Shown here: positions 53,861-64,000 of the stretch, piece by piece
Position numbering within the stretch: position 1 is the first letter of the stretch
Layout: every line of letters begins with the position of its first letter
Source: Cordia subcordata
Lineage: Eukaryota > Streptophyta > Magnoliopsida > Boraginales > Cordiaceae
NCBI GenBank assembly: GCA_028554755.1
Contig: JAPTOF010000009.1
Span: 2,460,501 to 2,524,500 of the forward strand
DNA length: 64,000 nt
Direction: 5' to 3'
Program-made: the position numbers and the translations under genes
Notes under the pieces: model-generated
Databases searched by the model: none
Told to the model about the DNA's origin: nothing
The model's input: only the letters and a program-made list of their open reading frames with translations

Positions 53861-54586
53861 GAGGTAAACCCTAGAGTCTAGTCCTATTCCTCCACCGATA
53901 CCACTTTTTCCTCTCAAACCCAGGCTAAGGCCGTCACCACTCTTAGGAGTGGTCGGGTAGTGGATAATAGGGTAGGAGTTGACTTTGCAGTGCCTACACC
54001 TAGTGGTTCTTCCGAGTCTAGAGCACCACATTGTAGCCCTGTTGAGGGAAATTCTAAAGCGGGTCCTGTTAAGAGAGATGAGCCCATTAGAGACCATGGA
54101 GAGAGTAGTACTTCCCACCCATAGTAGGAGGAAAAGGAGCCTACTAATGAATCCCATGTGTTTAGAGGTGTTGAGCCTAGAGTTCCCTTTCCATCCGCCT
54201 TAGAGAAGCCTACACCTAGTGAAGATTCTAGGTTTTTGAACGTTTTAGAGCATCTTAAAGACGTTAAGGTCAATCCTCCTTTGATAGATGCGATCCTTTC
54301 CATCCCTTATTATTCTAAGTTCCTTAAGGATCTTTGTACAAGGAAGTGTAGGTTATCAAACATTCCTAAGAAGGTGAGGCTTACGGAGAAGGTGAGTAAT
54401 ATTTGTACTTCGGGCCTTTCGGCCAAAATGAGCGACCCCAGAGCTTTCACCATTCCTTGTAGGATCCGAGAAACCCAGATTGATCACACCTTGTTAGATT
54501 TAGGATCTAGTGTGAATCTCATTCCCTACTCCATCTATCAGCAGCTAGGTCTAGGTGAGTTGTCTCCTACACATGTTACTCTTCAG
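53861..54586 (+). pseudogene. Protease start of element G, cut by deletion
   Basis: Linker with GVDFAVPTPSGSSES, then 54158 onward: FLNVLEHLKDVKVNPPLIDA, LCTRKCRLSNIPKKVRLTEKV and LLDLGSSVNLIPYSIYQQLGLGELSPTHVTLQ, with catalytic DLGS at 54497-54508. Right after LQ the sequence turns into LTR (CAAATGTACATATTGAG). The last 54158-54586 stretch is free of stops. Confidence 0.88.
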
Positions 54587-56296
54587 CAAATGTACATATT
54601 GAGTTTTAGAGACAAATTGCTACACTAATTGTTTGTTTTCAATGATTTAGGTGAACTTTGGGTTAAGATCGAGATTGAGCAATGATAAGTGATAAAGATG
54701 GGAGATGTACGAGTCAAAAAGAGAAGATTGGAGGTCGGAAAGACAAAGAATGGAGGAAAGAAGTCAACCAGACGACCCAAAAGAAGGAGCCGGTCGACCG
54801 GCCATTCCGGAGAGGTGCCAAAAATAGCCGGACGACCACCCCTCTAAAGCTGGTGGACCGGCTAGGTCGACTGGGAGTTGTGAAAAGTCAATATAAAAGC
54901 CCGATTTTCAGACTAAAAGGGGGACTTTTTGGATAATTTTTAGAGAGGATCTTTACACACCCATCACACATAGACACTTAACCCTAGTCTTCACCTATAA
55001 CACACACACACTCTCACACATTTCATCACTTTGGAATAAGAGAATATAGAGGGTTTCAACATTTGGATTCAAGTTTGCTCAAGAGCTTTGTACAAGAATA
55101 GCTAGGATGAAAGGGAAGCTTCATAAACTCTCTTTCATTCAATCTTTTATTATGATTGAGTAGACTTAAGTAGGGTGATTTTACTTATGTAATGGGTTAG
55201 CTATATACTCTTATGATATGGGATTAAATGGCTGATTATATATACATGTTTGATTTTCGTATTCAAATAGTTATTTTCTCATTCATGTCTAAGTGTTTGA
55301 TTAAATGCCTAAATGAGTCACATGTGTTTAAATTGAAGTCTATTTACTACTAAACATATCTAATCCATGCTATAATCATGTCTATGTGTTTATATATGGT
55401 TGCTATGAAGTGGGTAATGCTTATATTCATGTCTATGTGTATATTTGCATGCCTAGTAGTGAATATGACTTCAATAACGCATACATGTTAGTTGTTAATT
55501 GCTTCTAATGGTGTAATCCGAGCATGACGATGTTTGGTAGTCGAATAGGTCCCTTTATTCGCGAACACCTAGGCTTAAAACATGTATGAATGTGTTAATA
55601 GGTTAAATCCTGCTATTGTGACCTTAGAATGACGAAGCATAATTTAGGGCTAGCCTAGGCCGAGTCTCCTTTGGCTTTAAATCTAACCAATAGGTTTCAG
55701 GTTAGGTTTAGTCGACCTTAGCGACACTAGGTCTTGGCTTTAAATCCAGCCAATGATTAGGTACTAGGGCAGGTTCATTCTAATTCACCTAGGAAGCTAG
55801 TTAGTCACTCTTAAGGCCCTAGGTCATAAGGACCATGCTATAGCTCTAGGAGGCGCCGCCTAGGGACGGACTCGCACTGAGTCTTAGGGGGAAATTAAGA
55901 CACTAATTTGGCAACCTAGTTAAAAGCAATCACTAAAGTAAGCCTTCATTCTTTAGTCCCATAGCAATTGATTATAGAATTACCCATTCATAAGTTGAAG
56001 TCACCCTAACACCTTTACATTTGTTAGTTCTTCTAGATTAACTTGTCCTCCACTTTTCCCTATTCTATAGTTTAGTTTAATTCATTTTAGTTAGAGTTGC
56101 CGACCAATCAAAAATCCAAAATCCCAAAAATAGATAGTTTAGATTTCTTATTTTTAGGCACATTCTAGAACACACACGTAGAATCCATCTTACAACATAG
56201 CCTCCCTGTGGTTCGACACCCGTTCTCGCACACACTACATTGCATTGATCCGTGCACTTGCGGGTCTTTTGGGCTTACACTCAACGAAGTACATCA
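54587..56296 (+). repeat. 3' LTR of element G, 5'-truncated (1710 bp)
   Basis: Begins at LTR position about 119 (CAAATGTACATATTGAG, compare 50251). TATA box at 54892-54899, hairpins at 55671-55690 (right arm mutated to AACCAA) and 55734-55753 (perfect). It is very similar to the 5' LTR over the shared length. Confidence 0.9.
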
Positions 56297-56301
56297 TGTA
56301 C

Positions 56302-57085
56302 TATCACCTCCTTAGCTACATCTTTTCTTTTGGGTCTTTTGTCCTATTGCCAACCATTCTTAGTCATGGAATCTCTTGATCTCGAGAACGACCATCAAGC
56401 CATATGACCAATACACCCATAAATGTAGTATCACTAAATCTAGATTCGGATGATATATTTGGATAATCCCAAAGAGAGCACATAGATTCCATATTGCATA
56501 TGCATGTCCTAATTAATTAGAACTTAACACTCAACACACAAGGCTATTGCCCCTAGTAAAGTAAGATCTCACCCAAAGTTAATCAAAGTACGAAACCCTA
56601 ATTTCATTAGTTCATCCACATGTGCTCAAGACTAAGAGCAATGATCATTTAGCAGTAGTGGGTATCTATTTTTCTTTCTTTGATAGTACGTCTCTAGAAA
56701 ATGTACTCACAATGGTCCTATCAAATTAGTGACACACGAACTATTGAGACAAATTTAGAAAATCCTCTAATGACCTAGGTAGATCACCCTCAACAAGGAG
56801 ACTTGCTCAATATAACCTTATCCCAGTAGAGTGCCTAACACTACCATTCAGTTCCAGACTCAATTTATGATGTGACTAAATCTAGACTTTGACCTACTGT
56901 GCGTCCAGCCTCACTGCGCACCCAAGTCATTAGTTCAAGTTAAAGGACCTTTACACATTCATCAATAAAACATTCTAGATATAATACCTAAGAAACTCAT
57001 AATGCCATTTAGCAAAATGATTATATATTGTTTAACATCCAAAATGTCATATACAAGTGAGCTTTAGGGCATACTAATCCTAACA
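56302..57085 (-). repeat. 3' LTR of copia F, 5' piece
   Basis: Continues the copia LTR after the TGTAC duplication and ends in plus orientation ACTAATCCTAACA at 57085, the reverse of TGTTAGGATTAGT. With 49042-50132 the LTR is 1875 bp, like the other complete copies. Confidence 0.9.
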
Positions 57086-57098
57086 ATCTCCTACTTGT
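57086..57098 (-). promoter_or_regulatory. Polypurine tract of copia F
   Basis: On the minus strand CAAGTAGGAGAT, directly before the LTR start; one G to A change from AAGTGGGAGAT. Confidence 0.75.
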
Positions 57099-57099
57099 A

Positions 57100-58683
57100 C
57101 TAAAGATCACTTCTGCACAACCTAATACCCATGGACTCCAAATGTGTGGTAAAAATTTTCTCTGGAAAAGTCTTTGTTAATGGGTCCGCCAAGTTTTCCA
57201 CTGAAGCTATCTTTTCAACTAGTGCATCTCCTCTCTGGATAAACTCACGGATCAAATGATATTTCCGTTCAATGTGTTTACCCTTTTTGTGATTCTTGGG
57301 CTCTTTGCACTATGAAACATCATTGTCGTTGTTGCAATATAACGTTATCGGTCTGTGAGCTGCAAGTACAACCTCTAGGTTTAAAAGGAACTTTCTTAGC
57401 CATTCTACCTCTTTCGCAGTCTCAGATGTTGCTACATACTCGACCTCTATGGTAGAGTTAGCAATACGATTTTGCTTCACACTTCTCCATGAAATAGCTC
57501 CTCCTGAAAGAGTGAAAACATATCCAGAAGTAGACTTCCTGGAATCTCTGTCGGACTAGAAATCTGAGTCTATATAGGCTAATGGCATTAGATCATCTAC
57601 ACAGTATTCCAGTACATAATCCTTAGTCTTTTGTAAGAACTTGAATATATGCTTAACCATGATGGAATGTGCCGGTCCAGGGTTTGACTGATATCTGCTA
57701 ACCACGCTAACAACAAAGCAGATATCTGGTCTAGTACATAACATGGCATATATGAGGCTTCCAACCGCCGAAGCGTAAGGAACTCGTTTCATGCTCTCTA
57801 TCTCCTCAAGTGCTTTAGGACATTGATCTCGAGATAGGTAAACTCCATGTCTAGAAGGTAATGAGGCCTTCTTAGAGTTTTGCATGTTAAACATGACCAA
57901 TATCTTCTCCACAAATAAACCTTGAGATAGGGCTAGCCTTCTGTTCTTACGATCTCGCATAAGCTTAATGCCTAGAATATAACTAGCTTCTTCTAAATCC
58001 TTCATTTGAAATTGAGTAGAAAGCCAAACCTTGATGGATGATAACATCCCTACATCATTTCCAATAAATAGGATATCATCCATATATAGAACCGAAAAAG
58101 CAACAGCATTTTCATTATGCCTTTTATACACGCAAGGTTCATTAATATTTTGATCAAAACCATAAGATTTAATTGCACAATCAAGTTTGATGTTCTATGC
58201 TCTAGATGCCTGCTTTAATCTAAAAATGGACTTTTTTAACTTACAAACCATATGTTCCTGGCCTTTGGCAACATATCCATCTGGTTGTGTCATGTAAATG
58301 GTCTTATCAAGCTTTCCATTAAGCAAAGCTATCTTGACGTCCATTTGCCATATCTCGTAGTCATAATAACATACGATGGCAAGAAGTATCCTAATGAATT
58401 TAGGCATGGCTACTGGTGAGAAAGTTTCCTTATAATCGATCCCTTCTTTCTGAGTATAACCTTTTGCCACCAACCTTGCTTTAAAGGTTTTAACTTTTCC
58501 ATCAACTCCTTTTTTCCTTTTGTAGACCCACTTGCACCCTATAGGTTTTACCCCTTCAGGTGCAACTACAAGTTCCCAGACTTTGTTAGAATACATAGAT
58601 TCTAACTTTGAATCCATTACCTTATGCCATTGGTCGGCATTTATGTCAGAAACTGTTTCATCATAACTAGTGGGATCTACCAC
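57100..58683 (-). pseudogene. Copia F reverse transcriptase and RNase H
   Basis: 58683-58195 gives CKWVYKRKKGVDGKVKTFKARLV and QMDVKIALLNGKLDK. After a stop, 58131-57556 gives YMDD (58086-58075), KDLEEASYILGIKLM and VPYASAVGSLIYAMLCTRPDI. RNase H runs to the TAG stop (57102-57100) with STIEVEYVATSE and NNDNDVS-like pieces broken by stops. The 191-codon RT frame is the longest open frame in the window. Confidence 0.88.
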
Positions 58684-59570
58684 CTAATCCTCTAAAAAAG
58701 TCTGAAAGGACTCTCCATAGTATCTATTACGAGGCCTGGATATCCTTCAACTATGAGGAGGCTCCGATATATTAGGTGTAATACGCTGTTCCTTTTCATT
58801 TACAGATACTATAGGTGTTACTGGAGATTATTGTGAAATCTGTTCTAGAACAACTTCAGAATCTCGTATTTTCTAGATCATTTCACCATTCTCTAAGTAT
58901 TTAGCATGGGTGCTTATAAACACCTTTTGCTCCTTAGGATTATAAAAGATCTGACCTCTAGTTCCCTTATGATACCCAATAAAATAGCACAAGTTGGATC
59001 TTGGTTCCAACTTTGAAGCATTACTATTAAGTACATAAGCTGGACAACCCCAAATATGGAGATGATTTAAACTAGGCTTACACCAGGTCCATATTTCTTG
59101 TGGTGTCCTAGGTACTAATTTAGATAGTACCAAGTTCAAGATGTTTGCTGCTGTCTCAAAGGGACACCCCCAAAACGATAAAGGTAATGATGCATGACTC
59201 GTCCTTGATCTAACCATATCTAATAGGGTGTGATTTCTTCTCTCTGCTACACCATTTTGCTAGGGAGTCCCTGGTGCAGTCAATTGAGAAACAATCCTTT
59301 CTTGTGTAAGATAGTCTCTGAACTCACTCGAGAGGTATTCTTCACCTCGATCAGACTAAAGGGGTTTGATACAGTTATCTTATTTCTGCTCCACTTCAAC
59401 CTTGAACTCTTTGAATTTCTCAAAGGATTTAGACTTGTGTCACATTAGATATACATATCCATACCTAGAGTAATCATCAGCAAAGGTAATGAAGTACTTA
59501 TAACCTCCTCATGCTGGTTTGCTCATAGGACCACACACATCGGTATGAACCAATTCCAATACTTCTTTGG
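58684..59570 (-). pseudogene. Copia F integrase
   Basis: 59217-58873 gives MVRSRTSHASLPLSFWGCPFETAANILNLV and STHAKYLE. Upstream, broken frames give ELVHTDVCGP (about 59555-59525), YSRYGYVYLM and EYLSSEF. The DDE core is recognisable, but stops split it. The order matches copies 1 and 2 of the array. Confidence 0.84.
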
Positions 59571-60140
59571 CCCTTTTTTCTCTAGAAGAAAATGACCGTT
59601 TGGTCATCTTTCCTTTGAGGCAAGATTTACACAGAGGTAGATCTTCGAGATCTAATGAGCTAAGATGCCCATCCTTGACTAATCTCCGAATTCGCTTTAG
59701 ACTAATATGTCCTGAGCTTAGGTGCCAAAGAGAAGTATCATTGGTTGAAGAAACTTTCCTTTTTTGGGAATTAGTTTGTTCTATATTATGCAGTGAGCTT
59801 GTAATAGGTTTTATCTAGAACAAGTTATCATGCATGCTACTAGAACAAATAATATTTCCATCTCTACTGATATCAACATCAAAATGGAAATTAATACCAA
59901 AACCATCTTATATTAATTGCAAAATAGAAATAAAGTTTTTACGTACATCCAAAACATAATAAACGTTGTTCAAAAATAACTTCCTATTACATGGAATATT
60001 TAAACACATTCCTCCCACTGCAGCAACCCATACTTTTGCTCCATTACCCAACCTCAGAGCAAACTCCCCTTTAGCTAGTTCATTCATTTTCGGAAACCAA
60101 TGCAAAGAATTGCAAATGTGGTTAGTGGCTCCAGAGTCTA
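59571..60140 (-). pseudogene. Copia F protease C-terminal part and GAG-pre-integrase
   Basis: From 60140 on the minus strand: DSGATNHICNSLHWFPKMNELAKGEFALRLGNGAKVW, then LFLNNVYYVLDVRKNFISILQL to 59908, then the HHCC region to CKSCLKGKMTKRSF near 59600. H is inserted just upstream of the Asp codon of DSGA, so the start of the protease is beyond the window. Confidence 0.88.
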
Positions 60141-60434
60141 TGATGAGTTGTGATTTGGTGTGTGTTTGCATCGCCATTTACTTATACTTTAGAGGTGTTG
60201 AATGCTTATAATGATGCATTAGTGTAGTACTTTTGATAGGAATAGGCTTAAGTGTGAATAAATGTGCATATTGAGTTTAAGAGATTAAATGCTACACTAA
60301 TAGCTTATTTTCAATGATTCAGGTGATTTTGGGTTAAGATAAAGATTGAACAATGAAAGGTGATGAAGAAAGGACATGCACGGGTTTAAGGGAGAAGACT
60401 AAAGGCCGAAATGACGAAAAATTGGATGGAGGAA

Positions 60435-60610
60435 GTCAGCCGAACGCTAAGGAAGAATAGCCGGTCGACCGACTAGGTCGACCGGCCACTCCAGAGAGCT
60501 TCGTCGAAAAGCCGGACGACCCCCCTTCAAGAGCCGGTCGACCGGCCACTCCAGAAAGCCCTTGAAGAAAGCCGGTCGAGTACTCCAGAGGCCGGTCGAC
60601 CGCGCGAATC
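60435..60610. promoter_or_regulatory. GTCGAC-rich tract in element H LTR, best preserved
   Basis: About 170 bp with GTCGAC four times in the frame GCCGGTCGACCGGCC or AGGTCGACCGGCC, plus CCGGACGACC and GCCGGTCGAG. Three copies are followed by ACTCCAGAGAG-like sequence. It is CpG-dense in an otherwise CpG-poor window, so this copy is probably young. A TATA-like AATAAATAAAG follows at about 60609-60619. Confidence 0.65.
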
Positions 60611-60940
60611 AATAAATAAAGCCCGATGCGGAGCAGAAAAGAGGAGAGTTTTTACACACACTTCACACCTATTCTCACACACACTTAACCCTATTCCCTA
60701 GCCGCCTCACACACCCTTTTCACATACTTTTCACGAAGAACCAAGTTTCCTTGGAGGATTCAAACGCTTTGGAATCGAGATTGTTTACAAGCTATGTTCT
60801 AAAGTCGCTAGGATGAAAGGGGAGTTTCGTTATATCTCTTTCATTCTATTTTCTATTATGTCTGAGTAGGCTTGTATAGGGTGATTAAACTTATGTAATG
60901 GGTTAATTTTATACTCTAATGATATGGGATATGATGGCTG

Positions 60941-60969
60941 AATATATATATATATATACATATATATAT
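60941..60969. repeat. AT microsatellite in element H LTR
   Basis: A (TA)n run of about 29 bp with one CA interruption. Other family LTRs have only short ATATATACATG at this spot (50989, 55236), so it is a local expansion. Confidence 0.85.
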
Positions 60970-61288
60970 GTTTTGATTTGTTTTATTTAATTGGGTGTTC
61001 TTTCATTCATGTCTATGTGTTTGATAAAATACCTAGATGAGTACATATATATTAATTGAAGTTTGTTTGTTACTAAACACATCTAATCCATGCTGTACTC
61101 ATGTCTATGTGTTTATACATGGATGTTATGAAGTGGGTAGTGCTTTTATTCATGTCTATATGCGTATTTGCATGCCTAGTAACAAGCATAATTTCAATAT
61201 CACATGTGTATGAATGTTAGTCAAATCCTGCTGTAGTGATCTTAGAATGACGGAGTATAATGTAGGGCTAATCTAGGTCGAGTTTCCT

Positions 61289-61371
61289 TTGGCTTTAAAT
61301 CCAGCCAATAGGTTTCAGGATAGATTTAGTCGACCTTAGCAACACTAGGTCTTGGCTTTAAACCCAGCCAA
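61289..61371 (+). repeat. Two perfect LTR hairpins, element H
   Basis: 61289-61308 TTGGCT-TTAAATCC-AGCCAA and 61352-61371 TTGGCT-TTAAACCC-AGCCAA. This pair is fully intact in the best-preserved Athila-type LTR of the window. Confidence 0.78.
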
Positions 61372-61921
61372 CGGTTTAGGTACTAGGGTAGGTTCATTCT
61401 AAGCCACCTAGGAAGTTAGTTAGTCCCTCTTGAGGCCCTAGGTCATAAGGACCACGCTGTAGCTCTAGGAGACGTCGCCTAGGGACGGACCCACACCGAG
61501 TCCTAGGGGGAAATCAGGACACTAACTAACAACCTAGTTAAGAGCACTTTTGATAGTTAGCCATCATCCCTTAATCCCATAGCATTTGAGTATGGAGTTA
61601 CCCATTCATAAGTCCAAGTCACCCTAATCCCTTTCCAATTGTTAGTTTCTTCTTGATCAACCTGCGTCCCTTTTTGTTTTTATTCATAGTTTAGTTTTCT
61701 TTCATTTACTTAGAGCTCCCGACAATCCAAACCTTCACAAGAAAAAGTACACTTAGTTTAGATCTTTCTTTTTAGCTCTTTTAGGACACCAAGCATAGGA
61801 TACATTCACGATATTCACGCCTCCCTGTGGTTCGACACCCGCACTCGTAAACACTGTATTGCACGATCCGTACGCTTGCGGGTCTTTTAAAACTTGCACT
61901 CGTAAGAAGACATCAAGTTTT

Positions 61922-61939
61922 TGGCGCCGTTGCCGGGGA
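61922..61939 (+). promoter_or_regulatory. PBS of element H, perfect tRNA-Asp match
   Basis: TGGCGCCGTTGCCGGGGA, 18 of 18, 6 bp after the LTR end ACATCA. Confidence 0.95.
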
Positions 61940-62193
61940 GGCACGGTGATTTGCATTCGGTGCTTGTGTGTTTTGATAGTTGTTTTTCTTGCTTTTTCTT
62001 TATAGTTTGTTTAGTTTTTACTTATTTCGTTTACTGCTTATATTATCTTGTTTTAGTTCTCTTTGTTAGTTTAATTCAGCTTTTGACTTTACTTTTTTTT
62101 AGTAGACTTTTTAGGATTGTGGATTATTTGCTGTAGTTTAGGAATACTGAAGTGTTTGGGGGTTGAAGTGGCCGGAGTTAGGATAGTTTGTGC

Positions 62194-64000
62194 ATGCTTG
62201 GTAGGAGATCCCTTAAGAATCCCCTAATTCCTCTTAATCCCGAACCTGAAAGAATTACTAGACGTTTCAGGAATTTAGGAGATCTTCCTGAGGAGATGGC
62301 TGATCCCAATCATCCTCATAATCCACCCAATTCCCCAATGAATCCCATTCCACCTCATGAGCACATTGGGCATCAAGCCCAAGCTCATTTTAGACAAGAA
62401 CCCCGTAGACCAGGTCCACCTTTAGATGAGGAACCCACTCTTAGGCAATTCTTTCTCCCCGAAACATTTGAGCCTAATTCGGCTATTCAAATTCCAGGTT
62501 TTGGGGGGTACGAACTTCGAGATTAAGCCTAATATGTTGGCTATGCTTCCTTCCTTTTACGGGAGAAGCAATGAGAGTCCTCTTGATCACATTACTGATT
62601 TTGTTGAAATGAGTTCCACTCTCCATGTTCCCAATGTCTCCCAAGAGGTCATACGTCTAAGATTGTTTCCCTTTTCTCTTAAGGATAAGGCTAGGACTTG
62701 GTTGCACTCCTTACCTAATGGGTGCATTACTACATGGGCTGAGCTTCAATCTAAATTCTTCCAGAAATTTTATCCCATGGCCAAGACAGCCGAACTTAGG
62801 ACTGCCATCATGACTTTTTCCCAAAGATGACTTAGAATCTTTTCATGAAGCTTGGGAGAGGTTCAAAGATTTTCTTAGACAATGTCCACACCATGGGTAC
62901 GGCAATCATGACCTAATGCAATACTTCTTTCGAGGTTTAAACGAACAAAATAGGATGATGGTCAATGCCGCCTCCGGTGGTGGTTTCTATCTTTTAAGAC
63001 CAATTGAGGCATGGGAGAAAATAGAAATGATGGCTGAAAATTCATTTCAAAATTTTGCAATGGAAAGATCTAGTCGAGGGGGTAACAAGAGAAGTGTTAG
63101 TGAGGTTGGAATTTCTTGGACTTACCCTCTAAGGTCGAGGCATTAACAAATAAACTAGATCAATTCATCTCTTTGTCCATTTCATCTCAGAGTCCTAGGA
63201 CTAGTTCTTCAAGTGCTTCCTCCACCCCTTAGTTGTTGAAGTTTGTGCATTATGCTCCGAGTCATCTCATGAGACCCTAGCTTGCCCTTTAGCATCCCAA
63301 TTTCCTGAATTCATGAAAGAGCAAGTGTGTGCCACACAAGGTTATTCTCGTGAGTATAATCCATACTCAAACACGTACAATTCGGGTTGGAGGGACAATC
63401 CGAAATTTTCCTGGAGACAAGGACAGCATGAGTCTAGTTCACATCCTCAAGTTCCACCTCAGCAGCGACCCCGTCCACAATATCCCCCAGGTTTTTATCA
63501 AGTCAATCAACCCCGTCTCACTAGTGCTCCTCAACCTCAAGCTTTACTTGCTCCCTCTAGTAGCCAGCCTCCTAGTAATGACATGATGAAGATAATGCAA
63601 TTTATTCAGAATCAACAACAGGAATTGGCAGAAAATAGGCAGCAAATGGCCAGGTTTGAGGCACAGTTAGGACAGATTGCTAGTCAATTGAGCACTAGAG
63701 ACCACGGGAAATTGCCTTCTCAGCCGGAAGTAAACCCTAGAGTCCAATCTTGTTCCTCCACTGACACCACTTACCCTTCTCAGGCTCAAGCTAAAGCTGT
63801 CACCACTCTTAGGAGCGGTCGGGTAGTGGATAATAGGGTAGGAATTGACTCTGCAGTGTCTGCACCTAGTGGTCCTTTCGAGTCTAGAGCACAACATGGT
63901 AACCTTGTTGGGGGAAATTCTAGAGAGAGTCCTGTTGAGAGAAATGAGACCGTTAGAGATCAAGGAAAGATTAGTACTTCCCGACCACATAGAGAGGGAA
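62194..64000 (+). pseudogene. Gag and start of protease linker of element H
   Basis: ATGCTTGG at 62194. The N-terminal domain is open to about 62500. A G-run at 62504 (TTGGGGGGTACG) shifts the frame, the capsid continues to 62830 (LPSFYGRSNESPLDHITDFVEMSS, FSLKDKARTWLHSLPNG, SKFFQKFYPMAK), then frame changes near 62825 and 63115 follow. The zinc knuckle CALCSESSHETLAC is at 63244-63285, all CCHC residues kept. A Q-rich NQQQELAENRQQMARFEAQLGQI coiled stretch (63610-63690) precedes the linker with the RSGRVVDNRVGID block. It has few stops, so this is the least decayed Gag here. Confidence 0.88.

Larger units (their letters stand above)
50133..56296 (+). mobile_element. Element G: Athila-type element with most of pol deleted
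   Basis: A complete 5' LTR, PBS, gag and start of protease, then a direct jump at about 54586 into LTR sequence lacking its first ~118 bp, ending ACATCA at 56296. A perfect 5-bp duplication TGTAC is at 50128-50132 and 56297-56301. It sits in the U3 of copia F's LTR; the two F pieces join exactly as in the copia LTR at 29120-29170. Compared with D, about 4.5 kb or more is missing. Confidence 0.93.
49042..60140 (-). mobile_element. Copia element F (minus strand), with two gypsy insertions
   Basis: On the minus strand: protease (from 60140), integrase, RT, RNase H, polypurine tract, 3' LTR (57085-49042). The LTR is split by G, the protease by H. The 5' part (gag, leader, 5' LTR) must lie beyond 64000, after H. 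The left edge joins D's 3' UTR with CTGTAGGATC at 49041-49050. The target duplication cannot be tested inside the window. Confidence 0.9.
60141..61915 (+). repeat. 5' LTR of element H (1775 bp)
   Basis: TGATGAGTTGTG...AGACATCA. The best-kept GTCGAC tract is at 60435-60610. An (AT)n run is at 60941-60969. Hairpins lie at 61289-61308 and 61352-61371, both perfect, and a CTAGG/CCTAG hairpin at 61465-61482. Homology to the LTRs of C and G runs end to end. Confidence 0.92.
60141..64000 (+). mobile_element. Element H: Athila-type gypsy element, continues past the window
   Basis: A complete 5' LTR, a perfect PBS and gag. The left joint is exact: copia homology ends GAGTCTA at 60140 and the LTR starts TGATGAGTTGTG at 60141. 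The expected target duplication is GTCTA (60136-60140), whose partner would lie after H's 3' LTR outside the window. Confidence 0.92.

Noticed and set aside
1..64000. Host protein-coding genes, tRNA or rRNA genes, CRISPR arrays, bacterial operons
   Set aside because: None supported: all recognisable domains are retroelement domains, and the tRNA-like words are primer-binding sites next to LTRs.

Overview
This window reads as repeat-rich, probably heterochromatic DNA from a flowering plant. It is AT-rich, and every coding signal I recognise belongs to plant LTR retrotransposons. I see no host gene, rRNA, tRNA gene, bacterial operon or CRISPR array. The species cannot be fixed from the sequence. 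Nearly all retroelement reading frames are broken by stops and frameshifts, so I give them as pseudogenes.

Three retroelement groups are present. (1) Ty3/gypsy elements of the Athila type have LTRs of about 1.8-1.9 kb with TGATG...CATCA ends, a primer-binding site (PBS) matching the 3' end of tRNA-Asp, a Gag with a CCHC knuckle and a DLGS-type protease. They are called C, D, E, G and H here. (2) Ty1/copia elements have LTRs of about 1.9 kb with TGTTAGGAT...ATCCTACA ends, an initiator-Met-type PBS, and DSGATNH protease and YVDD/YMDD reverse transcriptase motifs. They are one 3' fragment, one dimeric array and F. (3) Element I is non-autonomous, has LTRs of about 1.6 kb, and carries one unusual Gag-like frame with no enzymes. 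A Tat-type gypsy fragment (minus strand) sits at the far left.

Layout: 1-960 Tat fragment (-). 1254-6609 element C (+), cut off inside its RT. 6606-9039 copia 3' end and LTR (+). 9040-9922 start of element D (+). D is split in gag by element E (-, 9923-43338, TSD GACCA) and resumes at 43344-49041. E holds two further insertions: the copia dimer (+, 13970-30235, TSD GCTGG) in its RT/RNase H region, and element I (34945-41830) in its 5' LTR. D is cut again by copia F (-, 49042-60140 and on past the window). F contains G (+, 50133-56296, TSD TGTAC) in its LTR and H (+, 60141 to the window end) in its protease. The nest is three layers deep, and most joints can be placed to the base from target-site duplications or family alignment.

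The most unusual signals are not genes. A small hairpin with loop TTAAAYCC and co-varying stems recurs two to four times in every Athila-type and element I LTR. A GTCGAC/GGACGACC-rich tract is shared by the Athila-type LTRs, the element I LTRs and the copia leaders, although these are unrelated families. The copia leaders carry their own set of three evenly spaced repeats with hairpin potential. Element I shares its 3' end with the Athila-type family but encodes a frame of about 700 codons that I do not recognise.
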